Shown here: piece after piece, positions 11,145 through 24,400 of the stretch
Numbering within the stretch: the stretch's first letter is position 1
Layout of the letters: the number at the start of each line of letters is the position of its first letter
NCBI GenBank assembly: GCA_021209875.1
Contig: JAGYVD010000008.1
Coordinates: 2,851,501-2,915,500 of the forward strand
Source: Rosellinia necatrix
Lineage: Eukaryota; Ascomycota; Sordariomycetes; Xylariales; Xylariaceae
Reading direction: 5' to 3'
Length of the DNA: 64,000 nucleotides
Translations under genes and position numbers: made by a program
The notes under the pieces: model-generated
What the model saw: only the letters and a program-made list of their open reading frames with translations
Databases searched by the model: none
Told to the model about the DNA's origin: nothing

Positions 11145-12484
11145 ATGGATGCTCAAGGCCGAAAAATCGCTTCTTCGCGATCGCTACACTTAGATCTCCC
11201 ACCCAGTTGCATCGAGTTCTGCCCGGCCCATCCTGGTTACTTTGTCGTTGGCACCTACAATCTGCAAAAAGAAGAATCGAAAGCTGTCGATGAAGTCGGC
11301 AGCGAAACCATAAGGAAAGCGCAGAGCCGAAACGGCAGTCTTGTGGTATTCCGACTTGTCGAAAACGTTATTGATATGTGAGCCCCCGACTCATCGTGTT
11401 CCTCACTTTCCTATGGAAATATCCCTGACAAGTGTCATATCTGTTGCTCAGATCACATGTGCAGACCCTATCCTATCCGTCTGCCCTGCTCGATTTGCAT
11501 TTCCATCCTCATCAAGATAAGCACGAGGTCTTGGCCACAGTATCGAGCACTGGGACGCTCTCTTTCTTTCGACTATCACCTCGCCGGCCACCTTCTGTTC
11601 CCCTAGTCGAGATAGCGACCCACCGGCCGCTCGGGGATGATGAAGGTGTGCTCTTTTTATCATGTGCCTGGCATCCAAGTTTGCCGAATCTCCTTGCTAT
11701 TACGACGTCGGATTATCAGGTTCACATTCTGCGGGTGGATGATTCGTGGACAACTCATCGCACCTCGTCTTCCCCAATTATCACGCACACACTGGAAGCC
11801 TGGACGGTGGCATTCTCGCCGTTTCTGACTACGCCTCGAGAGGTGATGAACGACACAGCACCGGAAATATCACATGAACTTACGATATATTCTGGGGGTG
11901 ACGATTCTAAGCTTCTCAGCACAACATGTCCCTATAATGGAGGTGGGGGTAACAGCAGCGATGACGTCGACGACGCGATTGCTGTGCTGCATCCTACGAT
12001 TACATGCAAGGGCCATACCGCGGGCGTCACCGCCATCCTCCCACTCCCCCTCGTTCTTTCAAACGGATCTGGGATCGTCGTCACTGGTAGTTATGATGAT
12101 CAGCTCCGCATATACTCTATCCACCCCCAGGTTAGCGGCGCTATGCTTCGACCACCCAAGTTATCTGCCGAGAAGAATCTCGACGGCGGCGTCTGGCGAT
12201 TGAAGCTGGTTAAACTAACGAAGCCAGACAAGGAGAGCACAGCTTCACCGACAAACTGGTCGGCCTTGATTTTAGCGTCTTGTATGCATGCCGGAAGCCG
12301 TGTCGTTGAGATCAATGGCGATGATAGTGATCTCTGTCGGATCAATATTGTTGGGCGGTTCGAGGAACATCAGAGTATGAACTATGGCAGCGATTTCCAG
12401 CCGGGGACAGAGCTTGATGGTCAGCTGCTGCGTTGTGTATCTACTAGCTTTTATGACCAACTGCTTTGTTTATGGGAGGTTTAA
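11145..12484 (+). CDS. DPH7: Diphthine methyltransferase (diphthine methylesterase), WD40 protein, 421 aa
   Basis: Dph7 (yeast Rrt2, human WDR85) removes a methyl group from methylated diphthine on elongation factor 2, allowing the final amidation to diphthamide. Exon 1 is 11145-11377 and exon 2 is 11452-12484. The 74-nt intron has GTGAGC and CAG ends and interrupts an isoleucine codon. WD-like blades are visible: PSCIEFCPAHPGYFVVGTY, ALLDLHFHPH, FLSCAWHPS, a TIYSGGDDSKL repeat, GHTAGVTAI with VVTGSYDDQLRIY, the family-specific LDGGVWRLKL, ASCMHAGSRVVE and the terminal STSFYDQLLCLWEV. I chose ATG 11145 because earlier in-frame codons lack WD-like sequence. Confidence 0.9.
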
Positions 12485-14141
12485 TATGTAAGTATATATA
12501 GGGTTGGAAGACTAACTAACCCTATTTGATACATGAAGACCTGCGGCCCCCGTTGGGACTGTGCTACGGCAACCTTCTAACTACCTAGGTATGCGGAAAG
12601 ACACATCAATGGTAACCACCTACTAAGCTATAACGACGCTACTCAGCTCTGATAAATCGCCTCTTGTCAGCATTGTGGCTAACGACCGTATTTCTTTATA
12701 TTCATATCCGCATTTCCCGCTACTTGTCAGAACAGAAGGTGATCCCACGCTTGTGTGTCTCAGGCATGATGACTCAGACTACTCTTTGTCGCATACCTAG
12801 TTAACCTAACTCATATGTTGTTTATATCTACATTCTGCCGAACGTACTACCAGGTAGTGATAGGTAAGTAGGCAAGGTGCCTTTCTTTGTTGCGCCCATG
12901 TAGCCCTGTAGTGTAACTTGATCTATGGTGGCTGGAAGTTTAAATGGGCGCCAGCAAGCGAGAAACTACCTCGGTAGGTACTTAGTAGAACCATCTTGCT
13001 GGGCTGCGACGTCGCTTCACATGTAGGCCTCGCGTTTGGGTGGGCTGGTGTGCCGGGGCTTAATTAGCTTTGACGAAACACCTGCAAGGCACTCATTCTG
13101 GCTGTCCTTTATGCGAGTCCTAATGCGAGTTTACCCCTGTTTAGTGACAACCGGCTGCGTGGGTGAAAGGTGGATTGCTGTTCCACCGGGCGCGTCGCGA
13201 TAACTTTTTCTCGATAGTCTGGAAATCCAACGTTAGATCGATCTTTATTCAGCACCTTGCCGTCTGTGTGTCTCTTGCCTCTTTGCTGCTGCCGCTTCCA
13301 CGGCTGCTGCTGCGATGCCAGCACTCTCTGGTGTCCTGTCATAACCCGCTTAGAGCGTGCACTAAGGGGGTACGTAGTGGTACTTGGCCTTAGCCGCTAT
13401 GGGGCCGAGAAGAGAAGGTTCCTCCAGGTACACTAACCTACCTACCTGACCTACCTTTTAGGTACCTACTCTACTGGGAACGTAAAGTGGGTAGTACCTA
13501 GGTAGGTAGGGTCCTGATCTCGACCCTGTCTTACTTATAGGGTAGGTAGGTAAGTAAATCAGTTATGTAGGTACCTGCTTGTTCACCGTCAATCAAATAC
13601 CTAAGTGCACTGATCCAAAGCAAGTCTCGACCCAGGTATCTTGCCTTGCCGTCAGGTCCTCAAACAAACTTTATCCTCCCGCCCCACGAAATCTTCGATA
13701 ATTCTCCCGACCCTCCGCCTATCCTGCCACCGTCCCGCCCCAGCCAAGACCTGCAGCACTCCCCCGTGGTTGAAATTCCATACCATGGAAATATAGATAT
13801 TGCTAATACTACCACGCAAGGAATCCGGTCTCTACATCTCCCTGCCGTGCACACTGTGCACGCCGTCGGCGTCTTGTTTGTCTATCTTGCCTATCTTGCC
13901 CATCTTGTCCCCCTCGTCTGTCTCGTCTGTCCGTCCCGTCTTCCTAGCCAGCATCCTATTTCCCCCCGAGCCACGCGCGGCTGCGACCCATATCTCTGCT
14001 TGATGACTCACATCTAAGACAAAAGGTGCCGAGTAAGACGATTCCTCACGCCCGCTGCCCCTCCAAGATCGTCACCGGTCAACGACAATCCTCCCTGCCG
14101 CCGCTGCTGCTGCTGCTGCCACTCCACACTCCCGCGCCGTC
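12485..14141. other. Intergenic region between DPH7 and MSN5
   Basis: No gene is recognised. Many CCTAGGT, GGTAGGTA and TACCTACC words occur, densest at 13425-13590. The last 500 bp is pyrimidine-rich, as is usual upstream of a fungal start. Confidence 0.5.
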
Positions 14142-17100
14142 ATGGCTGCGCAGCCGGTCAACGGCCAGAACGCCCTTCATATAGCCAATGGTGCCCAGAG
14201 CCTCGAGGTCGTGCCCAGGATCCAACAAGCCCTCGACGTTGTCTACAACCCGTATACGTCCAACGATGAGCGCAACGAAGCCCAGGGCTTCCTCGAGTCT
14301 GTCAAGGACACCCCGGATGCTCCCACACACGGCTTCCATCTAGCCTCAGACAAGAACCAATCCCCCGTGGTCAGGCACTTTGCCCTCTCTCTGCTCGAGC
14401 ACGCCATCAAGCATAAATGGGCGAGTTACACCCCGCCCGAGGCCGGAGCTTTGCAGAATTGGGTGGTGCAGCTATCGCGTGACGTTGCGAAGGGCGACCC
14501 GGTCTACTTGAGAAACAAGATAGCACAGCTATGGGTCGAGGTCGCCAAAAGGAGTTGGGGTACGGAATGGATGGATATGGACGCGCTTCTTGTCCAGCTG
14601 TGGCAAGTACCTGATTCTGCCGTGCACAAAGAGTTTGTCTTGGCCGTTTTGGAAACCTTGTCCGATGAGATATTTAACGGCGATGACATGGTCGTTCAGG
14701 TCCGCGAGAAGATCCTCAGCAAAGCCTCCGTCGAGGTATTCACACCTGCTATTGTCTTGCTTGAATCCTTCCCAGAGCGCGAGGCGGGACCCGAGGTGCG
14801 CTCTGGAGGAGAGGGGTGGCTGGCGCGCATTGTCGACTTGCTCCGACAGTGTTTGTCTGGAGATGTCCAGAACAACGAAGACCTGCGCAGCTGCGCTGTC
14901 CGTGGCTTTGCTGTTTTGTATACCCTGATGCCATGGGTCATCCCGAAATCAGTTGCCATGACGGGGGCTGTACCCGTCATATGCGAGGGTCTCCGCGCTT
15001 CTCACATCGAAGTGCAAAAGGTTAGTTCCATTCGGTTTAACCAGCTTGATATCAGCTACTAAACAGCCTAACCTAGGCATCTCTGGAAGCGTTGCATGCT
15101 CTCTATTCCCGTACAAGCTTCGACGAGGAAGAGTTTTCGGAGCTCGTAGTCCCGTTATATGATGCTCAATACGTAACCCTTTTCAGACAGTTATTTGAGT
15201 GGTCCATCATCGATCCAGATGACCTCGACGACGACAAATATCAACTGTCTAAGAAATTCTCCGAGGTATGCTGAGGGCCGACAGCATTGTTGATGTAGTA
15301 TTGACTCAGACGTTAGTTTATCTCATACCTTGCTAACTACCTGGAACGACGTTTCTCAGCACTGCCCACGGACCCGTCACGGGTCGACTTGATGGGGTTT
15401 CTGCAGCTACTTTTGCTAATTGCCCAAAACCAAAGCTTGGTGGTTTCTATTCCGATACTAGTTACATGGTGCCGTTTATTAAATCACCATGGCCTAGGTC
15501 CCAACATTGCAGCAACGGCTGCAGTAATCGGGCCCCTGTTGGAGGTTTGTAGCGCTAGGCTGATTCGATACGAGAGTCTTCCCGAAGATAGCGATGATCC
15601 AACTATTCGTCTCCTGTTTGAGGATACTGACACTTTCCCTGAGAGACACTTATTCCTGGGTAATTATCGACGTTATGCCTCTCAAATCGTCGAAGCCATC
15701 GTTTATCTCAAGGTATCCGATGCTATGCAGCATATCCTTGGACAGACTGAGAATGTCCTAGTGCATCTTTATGACGACTCCCCACCTCTTGATAGTGAGA
15801 AGAACACCACTCCCATATTTGTGAGTTTGGCTGACCAGCTACAGTGGCAAATTATTCTAAGGTATCCCGACCTGTCTTGCAGGTCGATGCGAGGGCGACT
15901 GTCATCGAGGCAGCTCTGAAAGGCTATAGCAAGTGGCGGACTGTCCATGTGCGTGATGTTTTAGAGGGCCCAAGTTATCTCCTAGAGTTTCTCTCGGCGT
16001 ACTAATGAGGAGTAGGTGCAGGAAGCTAGCTCCCTCGAAAGCAGCTTAGAAACATGGTGCAACCGTCTTTTGGAGATGAAATTCGAGGTGTGTTCTAAAA
16101 AGATCTATTATTTGAAGATTGGCATTGACCGTCATAGGACCCCCTCATTCGAAAACGTATCTTGCAACTTCTCGTTGCCTTTTCCACCTCGGCCCTCAAC
16201 AAGAACCCGTCATTTATGCTCAAAGTTCTCGAACACATTCTTGTCACTTGGCCAGCCACACACCCCGATTATAAGGTTTATAGCGACGCGATCAAGGACC
16301 TCCAAGGGGAAAGCATGGTTGAACTTCAGAGACTCGCGGCCAAAATGCCTGATCACCTACTGGCAAGACTTAGCTCTTCTGGCCCACTATGCCACCTGCT
16401 AATCCCAGTATTAGGATGTTTATGATCAAATTGCCGCAAAAGTTAACGAAATGGTTGCGTCCGGTACATTAGATGAAAAGCGTCAAATCACATATCAGAC
16501 ATTCCTATTCACTATCGTGTAAGGCTCATACTCCTCTCTTCTATAGGTAGCTGCTGACCGCCTGCTAGCCACCGATCTCGTCGACTCGACCGGAATACAA
16601 AGGTACAAAAACTACAAGGATTCCTCGATCCCATAAGAGATCAGTGGCAGGATCCACGGTTAAAACAGAGTTTAAATTCCCATGCTAGCTTTTGTGAGCT
16701 TATGGGGCTAGACAAGGCCCAAGGATACGTAATTCGTAAACGGATGCATGAGATCCAAGATTGGGGATCTGTGGAACTTGACGAAGAGGGGAAGGCATTG
16801 CAAACGGAGCTTGAAGCACGCCAAACCGTGAGTTACGCTTATCCTTCGTTGGGGATTTATAGGTTAACACCTGGCTAGAATTTACCTCTCCGTCTAACCA
16901 AGTCGTTCCTGACGTGCTCAGTCGACAAAGTTGACAAGGGACAAGAAGCTTTCCAGGTGTCATCAATTTTATGGCAAGATTGTTTCCCCGCCATCTTGCC
17001 AGAACTCCTTAACTTTCTTAGGTAAGCATCTATTATCCCCATATGAGATAATAGGCCCAGTAGCTGATTTACCAGCTACGCCCATGCTTCACATTCTCCA

Positions 17101-18507
17101 AATAATTGGGTGGTGCTCCCACAAGAGATGAGAACTATTGTCGGCCGGATACTCACAGATCGCTTTTGGCAATCTGGAATATCCGAGGGAAGCAAAGATG
17201 ACTTTTATGCCCGCGTGCTAGAGAAAAAGCACACGTTGGAGGGTTTGGCATCGACAATTCGCGGATCTATTAGATATGTGCGGGAGTCATGCTATGCGAT
17301 CATTTATTGTATGAGCCGTCTCGATACGCAGTTCTATGGCTTTAGTGAGCTTCCGGGGCCATTAGCGCGTGCCGCTCTCGCCGAAGCATCCAGTCTATCG
17401 GCGCATCAATTAATCAATCTCCTCAATTTGGTTCGGTTCCTTGTCGACAACTGCCCGGTGCCTCTACGGGATCACTTCTTGCCGCCTATACTCGAAACAT
17501 GTTTCCGGCAAATGGATACGCGAGTGCATAACGAATGGACTCAGCTCAGTCAGCAGCAGGTAATCAAGTCTGCGGGGGGATGATTTGACGGAGGAGATGA
17601 AAAACGAGAGTATACTCAGACAGTTAACGTATACATCTGTGATGCTGGTAGCAGATTTCCTCGATCCGGCCAGGAGGAGTAAGCGATCCTCCTCCCACCC
17701 CCCCCCCCCTCCCCACTACTTACCGCTACTAACTTTATGGGCATAGATACCCCCAAGGATAACGAGGGCTCCAACGAGGACTTGCAAAAGTATCCTTCAT
17801 TGAGAAACTTCTGCCTGATGCATTCGTCTATCGTAGAACCTCTTCTCGTATTCTGCACTCGTGTCATAGGAATGAAAGACACGAGATGCTGCAGTATTAT
17901 GCTTCGGGTCCTGAAGAGTGTGGTGCCCGAGTTTGACACCTCGGGCCCGCCGCCGCCAGAGGCGAATGGAGGCACCGAAGTTAAGCGCCATGGCAATCCC
18001 TGGGTTCCAGCCGGCACGGCATCGGCTATTCGCGAGTACATCTCGAGGGAGATAATAATGACATGTGTCACTTCGCTTCACGACCCTTATTTCGTTGAGC
18101 AACAAAAAGAACTTGCATCTCTCATTGCTACGATTGTGGTCCACTACAGCCATTTAAGCACAACGGCAAGGGATTTGCTCATTTCCCTGCCAAGTATGAA
18201 AGCGGAGCATGTCGACAAGGGCATCGAGTTTATGGTCAGAGGCGGCACTAGTTCCCGCGGACAGAGAGCGGTGATCTTAGAGCTCCTGCGTGACCTCAAG
18301 GGCGTAAGCGTCTCGGAAATGGGAAAGCTGTCCAAGAGCATCGGGTCGCCGACGCCGCAACCCACGTCTAGAAAAACGACTCGTAGTATGATGGCGCAAA
18401 AATTCATGATGGCACCGGAATCAGCGGAACACGGAACAGCGGCGGCGAGCACAGGCACAGACAATACGAACGGGCTAGATGGGCTTGCCGGGTTGTTCGA
18501 AATCTAG
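14142..18507 (+). CDS. MSN5: Exportin-5/Msn5-type karyopherin, about 1267 aa, 11 exons
   Basis: A Ran-GTP-dependent nuclear export receptor; the yeast protein exports phosphorylated regulators. Exons: 14142-15020, 15077-15265, 15317-15820, 15883-15948, 16016-16087, 16138-16362, 16415-16518, 16569-16827, 16879-17021, 17076-17678 and 17747-18507. All junctions keep phase. The intron at 16363-16414 starts with GC (CTG|GCAAGA) and ends TTAG. N-terminal HEAT-like sequence includes SPVVRHFALSLLEHAIKHKW and YLRNKIAQLWVEVAKRSW; later blocks include SLVVSIPILVTW, ILTDRFWQSGIS and FYGFSELPGPLA. A frame break sits in the six-G run 17574-17579. One G fewer joins QVIKSAG to DDLTEEMKNES and restores the phase of the next junction, so sequence error is likely. 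Total length fits the family. Confidence 0.9.
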
Positions 18508-19658
18508 AAAATTCCCACGGATACCACGCCGGCCACTACCAAGGTTAACTACGCTAGTCCAGGTACCCTGCGGCGTCTCTCGGTCACCTTCATCTACCGT
18601 TACCAGGGCAATCTGACAACATAGGCATTTTCTGTGTAGCATTCGCGATGCCTCTGGGGCAGACCGGCGACGAACCTACAACTAACTACCTAGGTGGGCA
18701 GGGCAAGCGGGCCGGATACTTGGTTACCTTGACGGCCCCATGTACAAAATACCGGCACAGCCAGTGGGCTGACTACCTAGGTACGGTCAAGAAAACAAGC
18801 CGGTGACGTCAAAGGCCCCATGTCTTCGTAGTAGCCAGAACTTGAATAGCGACGGTTTTATTTTGCGGTGTGACTTATCGTTTCGTGCTCAATGGGTCAT
18901 GACAGCGCCATGTCAATGTGTTATTTACATATGTGAAGCCCGGACTTGCGCCGGTTGGCTGCCGGCAAGGCACTTCGGCCGCCCCGCTCATGTGCTTGTA
19001 ATGCTGATGGTGAGACGAGGGTACAGTAGATATGTAGGTATAGTAGGTACGGTAGGTACCTAGGTACTTACTTAGGAAGTGTAGTGCACCGGGACAAAAG
19101 TGGGCATATCTAGCCATGTGCACGCCTGTCTACCCACGCTAGACTAGGTCCCTAGACCTAGACAGCACCTAGACTAGCCCTAGTATGGGGAGGCGTACCC
19201 ACCCGGACACCCTGGCCTGGGCACCCTGGGCACCCTGGATGGTTCGTGTTTAGGAGGGGATGTTGTGGCTTGGGGCAGTCCCGAGCGAGCACGACGCTCT
19301 CTAACCTACAACCTACCTACCACTACCAGCACTCGGGCGTACCTAACACTGGGGAGGTAATGTTATCGCAACCGCCCGTGTTCTCTCTCGCCATCCCTCC
19401 CAACCGCCATCCCAACCGCCATCGGCCTCACACGACGTAACACATGTTATGCTTGCGGGACTGAGCTAGCGTGCGTGCTGCAGCCGATCCGCTCGCTTCG
19501 CGGATAAAGGAGCAAGTACACCCCCCGAGCCCGAACCCTCGTCGCCGTGCCCTCTCTCGCCTCCCATCCGCAGCAGCAGCGACGTGCATATGCGCAGCAC
19601 TCCCTATCCGTAATGAAGCGACCAGCCCATCCCGCCGGCTAGCTTTCTCTGCAACACC
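18508..19658. other. Intergenic region between MSN5 and LDB17
   Basis: No gene is recognised. Palindromic CCTAGGT words occur at about 18690, 18774 and 19055. Short ACCCTGGGC-type and CATCCCAACCGC repeats lie at about 19200-19420. Confidence 0.5.
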
Positions 19659-21443
19659 ATGGCCGATTTCGGGGGGGACTATGTCGACAAAGAGAGCGAG
19701 GAGCGGTTATGGAATGGTGCGTACCGCTCTGATCCCCTCGATCCCCTCGATCCTCCTGACCCTCCCCCCCCCCCCCCTCCTCCCTCCTGTGCTTGCTGTG
19801 TTGCTCTCTGCTCTCTGTCTTATGCTCTCATATTGTATGCCTGCTGACCATGGTCCCTCCGTCCCCGTTGCAGAGGTGTCCGATGTGGTCGCCACCAATT
19901 GCCCTTCATACGCCCACGAAGCCATCGACGATGCCCTACGGACATGGCTGTCCCTCGCCGCGAGGTGTCGTACCGACTTCGCTCTCTCCGAAGACGATGT
20001 GGCCGTCTGCTCGCAGCACCTCCTCCAAGGCACCCTCTTCATCACCAATCCGGAATACGTGCGGACGCAGATCATTTACAGCTTGTTACAGGATGACGAG
20101 GCTGCACACCTGTACCCCATAGCCAGCTTTCTGCTCCTCGACGGGCGGGCGAACGAGACAACGTTTCGAAATATGATCGAGGAGAATTGCTTCCATCGAC
20201 TCGTAGACCTCATCAGCAGCCACCAGGAGGACGATCCCCCTCTGCACCGATTACTTCTCGAGCTAGTCTATGAGATGTCACGGATCCAAAAGCTGCGCTC
20301 CCAAGATCTTATACACGTCGACGATAGCTTTGTGGCCTATCTGTTCGAGCTTACCGAGAATTTTTCCGACGATGTCCACGACCCGTGCCACTACCCGATC
20401 GTTCGAGTCCTGGTAGGTTGTCGCCGTCCACTCCAATGCCAAGTTCTCTACTTATGCCGCAGCAGCTAGTGTTGAACGAGCAGTACATGGTGGCATCTGC
20501 CACGGCCGTCTCCGAGCTTGCCCCGCTCACCACTCCCTTGACGAATAGAGTGGTCAAATGCCTTAGTCTTTATGGGACACAATATAAGACGTTCGGCGAA
20601 AATCTCATACTTCTTCTGAACCGCGAGACGGAAACGTCGATGCAGTTACTGATTCTGAAGCTGCTTTATCTCCTCTTCACAACAAAGGCCACCTACGAAT
20701 ACTTCTATACCAACGACCTCCACGTTCTTCTCGACGTCATTATCCGCAATCTTTTAGATCTGCCAAACGAGCTTACGTCTTTGCGGCATACATATCTCCG
20801 CGTACTTTATCCCTTGCTTGCACACACGCCGCTTAACCAACCCCCACATTACAAGAAAAAGGAGATACAGAAGGTCATGACGCTGTTGGCTGGGTCCGGC
20901 AATGTGCATTTTGAGGCTGCAGACGAGACGACGCTGCGACTTGTGGACCGGGTAGTCAAAGTCAAGTGGCTTTCGGAGGATGCGACCAGTGCCGGGGAAA
21001 TTGCTCGCAGATCTCTGGGCATCAGTCTTTCACCCACGGACACCGCCAGTACCATTAGTGTTGAAGACGTGGCGGAAGTCATGGAGAAGCCGGGCGTGCA
21101 GACGCGAAGTCGGAAAGCAGAGGGTGAGGCGGGATTGGATGTATCCCCCACTGAAGAGAAGACGATCCAAGTAAAACCCGTACCGCCACCGCCCAACAGA
21201 GCGAAGAAGATCCCCCCCGCAGTACCGAAACACCGGTATGGGAACCCATTCGTGTCCGCGGCGCAGCAAACAAAGGCGAACGAGAATGGTGACGGGAACG
21301 GGAATGGGAACGGGAACGGGAATAGGAATGGTATCCCACTCAAGAAGATTCCACCTAAGGCTCCGCCACCACGGCGCAAAGGCAGGCTCAAGACAGTCGC
21401 CTCAGCCTCGGAGCAACCTGGTCCCGTCTCCCAGGACGGCTGA
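19659..21443 (+). CDS. LDB17: SPIN90/Ldb17 leucine-rich domain protein (Dip1-like), 524 aa
   Basis: WISH/DIP/SPIN90 proteins activate the Arp2/3 complex to seed unbranched actin filaments at endocytic sites. Three exons: 19659-19716, 19874-20412 and 20466-21443. The first intron is 157 nt with a long C tract. The second ends in a tandem CAGCAG acceptor, so one glutamine may be optional. The all-helical core is recognisable from LVLNEQYM, then NLILLLNRETE, LLYLLFTTKATYEYFYTNDLHV and LDLPNELTSLRHTYLRVLYPLL. The C-terminal tail has proline-rich sites (PVPPPPNRAKKIPP, PPKAPPPRRK), typical for SH3 partners, and a Gly-Asn repeat coded by a GGGAAC/GGGAAT minisatellite at 21294-21333. No damage is seen. 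Confidence 0.9.
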
Positions 21444-24400
21444 GCCCCAAGACGAGCTCCGAGTAGAGGCGGCCGCGATGGGTGGTCAGTAATCTTTGGG
21501 CGCGGCAGGTATGGATGTTGCCTGTACGGCGGCAAGTGTTCTTGTAGATTGAAGGATAATCTTGCCTCGGCGTTCAAATGCTCGTGGTAAGATGACGCGC
21601 GACATGGGTCATGAGGTAAACATGGACGGTACAAAGCGGGACTAGAGGGATGGGATCAGACCTTACGGCATCACATCACGTGTATTGTTGTTGCATTTAC
21701 ATGAGCACGGCGTCGGTCGGTGGTTCTCGGGTCTCGTTGGAGACAATACCCCCGGAAGGCTCCGGGGTTATGTACCTAGGTAGGCTTGCAAGAGGATTTC
21801 GGTTAGTGGCCTATCCTATCAATGTTTAACAAATATCTTAATCGATGCCCGGGCGGGTAGATTCTGGAGTAGGAGGTAGAATTAACGTGCTGAGTTGGCG
21901 GCGTTCTCGTCATGGATGGCCTACACCGCGGGGTCACGCAAGGACCTCCCATGGCTGACGTGTTAGCCTGGGCGGTATTTAATAAGGAAAGAAAACGCTT
22001 CGAAGGAGATATAAGATATACTGGTAGGTAGTAAGTTGATTCCCTTTTCTTTTCTTATCAAGATTCGCTGGGGACCTCACCACTTCCTGCTGTTATCCCG
22101 TCTATAGACGAATGGGATCCGACGCAGGGCAATCGTTACGGAACCTCCGTGATATGGCGGTCGGCGCGCGGCACTTCGAGCTCTTTAGTCCCGGTGGTCT
22201 CGAAGGTTCGGGATTGGGGACCGGGTGTCATTCGGTGTTTTTGTGGGTTGTTTTAGGTGTTACAATAGAGGGGGGTCGATAGGGATTCGACGATTGCTAA
22301 GAAAGAGGTCAGGCTTTCGGGATGCCCCTCTAATAAACTCGAGTATGCGGAAGCATTTCTAGCTACTTAGGGCCGCCGTGTACGAGTTCAAGCCTGGTCC
22401 AAAATCAGGACGGAGAAAGGAGACGTCTTATATATCGTCACCGCGTGCTGTTGGGACAGGTGTCGATACCTCTATCTGGATGTATGTATCTCGAGATTGA
22501 TGCACTAGTGAGCTATGGTTGATAATACGATATAAGTGTTGTTATTTAGGGCTCAGTATCGTGAACAATTGATTCCCGGACCCTCCAAGACCCTGTGAGG
22601 CCTTGACAGTTCTTATATATACCCAATTCTAGTACGATAACCACTCGACACCTCGGGCGGTAGGTGGCTAGTAGTCTGATAGCCGTACCTGGCATATTGC
22701 ATATGTGGCTTAATTGGACTATAACCTATGCTTGAACTCCTATATTTGCTACATCAGTCAGAGATCTGATATCTACCTCGGGCCGCGCAAATATATAGGC
22801 CTCGCCATCTAAGAATTTTCGCGTATCTCCCAGTATCTTACCATTCTCCATCTCTGCCGTAACATCTACGCCGTAACCTCTATGGCCATATTGACCGAGA
22901 TGTCCCATATCCCCTACAGGAAGAAGCACTGGGTTCACGACGCATTGCTCTGACAAGGCAAATCACCTCCTCTTCTTCCCCAGGAATAGCCGCGGATCAT
23001 GTGTCGGTTATACGAGGTGTCCTCGTTGGCTTATAATCACGTCCGCGGTGAATCGTTATGGGCCAGTTCAACTCACCGCGCGAGGCAGCCCATAATGCCT
23101 ACATAGGGACGTGTCTCACCCCCGAGTGAGCACCAGTAGTGAGAATGACCAAACAGCCCTTGACAAAGCCCTATCGAACATGTGAATCTGATGAGGCCCC
23201 ACGAAATATTCCAGCTTACAAACTCACATCAGACCGAGCCCTATGAGATTTGAAGCACAGGGTTTCTCCGCTGTACTGACCCGTGCTCTCCATTAGTACT
23301 GATTCAAGTCTGTACTGGGTCGAGATCGGACTGGTATGACGCTCCGACGTGGCCTTGGTGGCTTTTTTGAACTTCTGGGATTATTTGTTTGTCAGGGCAT
23401 TAATGGGCGATTAATGTCTGCTTGTTTTTAATATTGCGGCCTTGCTCTACTTTGCTCTACAAAGCCCACTCAAGTAAATACGCGGTTGCCAACCGAAGAC
23501 GGGGTAAGGGACAGAGACCAGAGACAGTCGAGTCGCATCAAGCCACATTCGTAATTCACTGTGAACCTGTCTCGATTAGGCACCCATCAAATGCAAAGAT
23601 GGTACATGCCAAGCCTTTTAAGTTCCACTAAATCGATAATTTGAGGCATGTAGTGTAGATCGTGCATTACATAAGCTCTGGCACCGAGACCGTTTTTGTC
23701 TACCCCTATGTGCATTCGAGCGGAATGATTCCATGACAAATTCTCGCATAAGGGGGCGGAAATAAAAATAACGATACAGAAATATAGAATCAGGATATAA
23801 CTATGTCAAAATCTTCTTCTGTTAAGTTATATATTCTAGTATGACGAACAAAAAAACAAAACAAAAACAAAAACAAAGCGGACGAGCTAGTGCCATTGTT
23901 TTTTTAAGCATAATGCCACACTATGGTGAGTACCTATAGGCATGTAGGTAGTTGCAGGATATGCGGACCTGTTCAAGGTTTGGGGATAACTTGAAAGTAA
24001 TTAAGCATACGGCCCTATGTTGAAATAGCGATAGCATAGGGAGGGAGAGGCCTGGCCCGACATGGCATTGCCCGACATGGCATTGGGGAATTAGCGGCAA
24101 ATCCCCCTGGCTTGACGTCTGCGCTGGTTTGTGGGATTGTTGAGAAGGGACAGCGCAGATGCAGGAGGATCCAGACCTCTGGACTAAGATAGAACGGATG
24201 GGGAATAAGTATAAGAACTGGAAGCGTCCAGCCAACTACGTCATCGCACCCATAACGTCGAGGTTATGTATGCATCCTACCCCGCGACTCATTGGCGGCG
24301 GCGGGCTGTGCAGTTCATGTCCAGGCATGTAACCCCTTGTACAGTGGAGACGCCGATAGAGACTGCCACAAACGGACAGCACTAGGCTGGCCCGTCTTCA

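Noticed and set aside
17560..17593. A 34-nt intron to explain the MSN5 frame break
   Set aside because: It is shorter than any other intron here, and the skipped residues (DDLTE) look conserved. A one-base homopolymer error explains it better.
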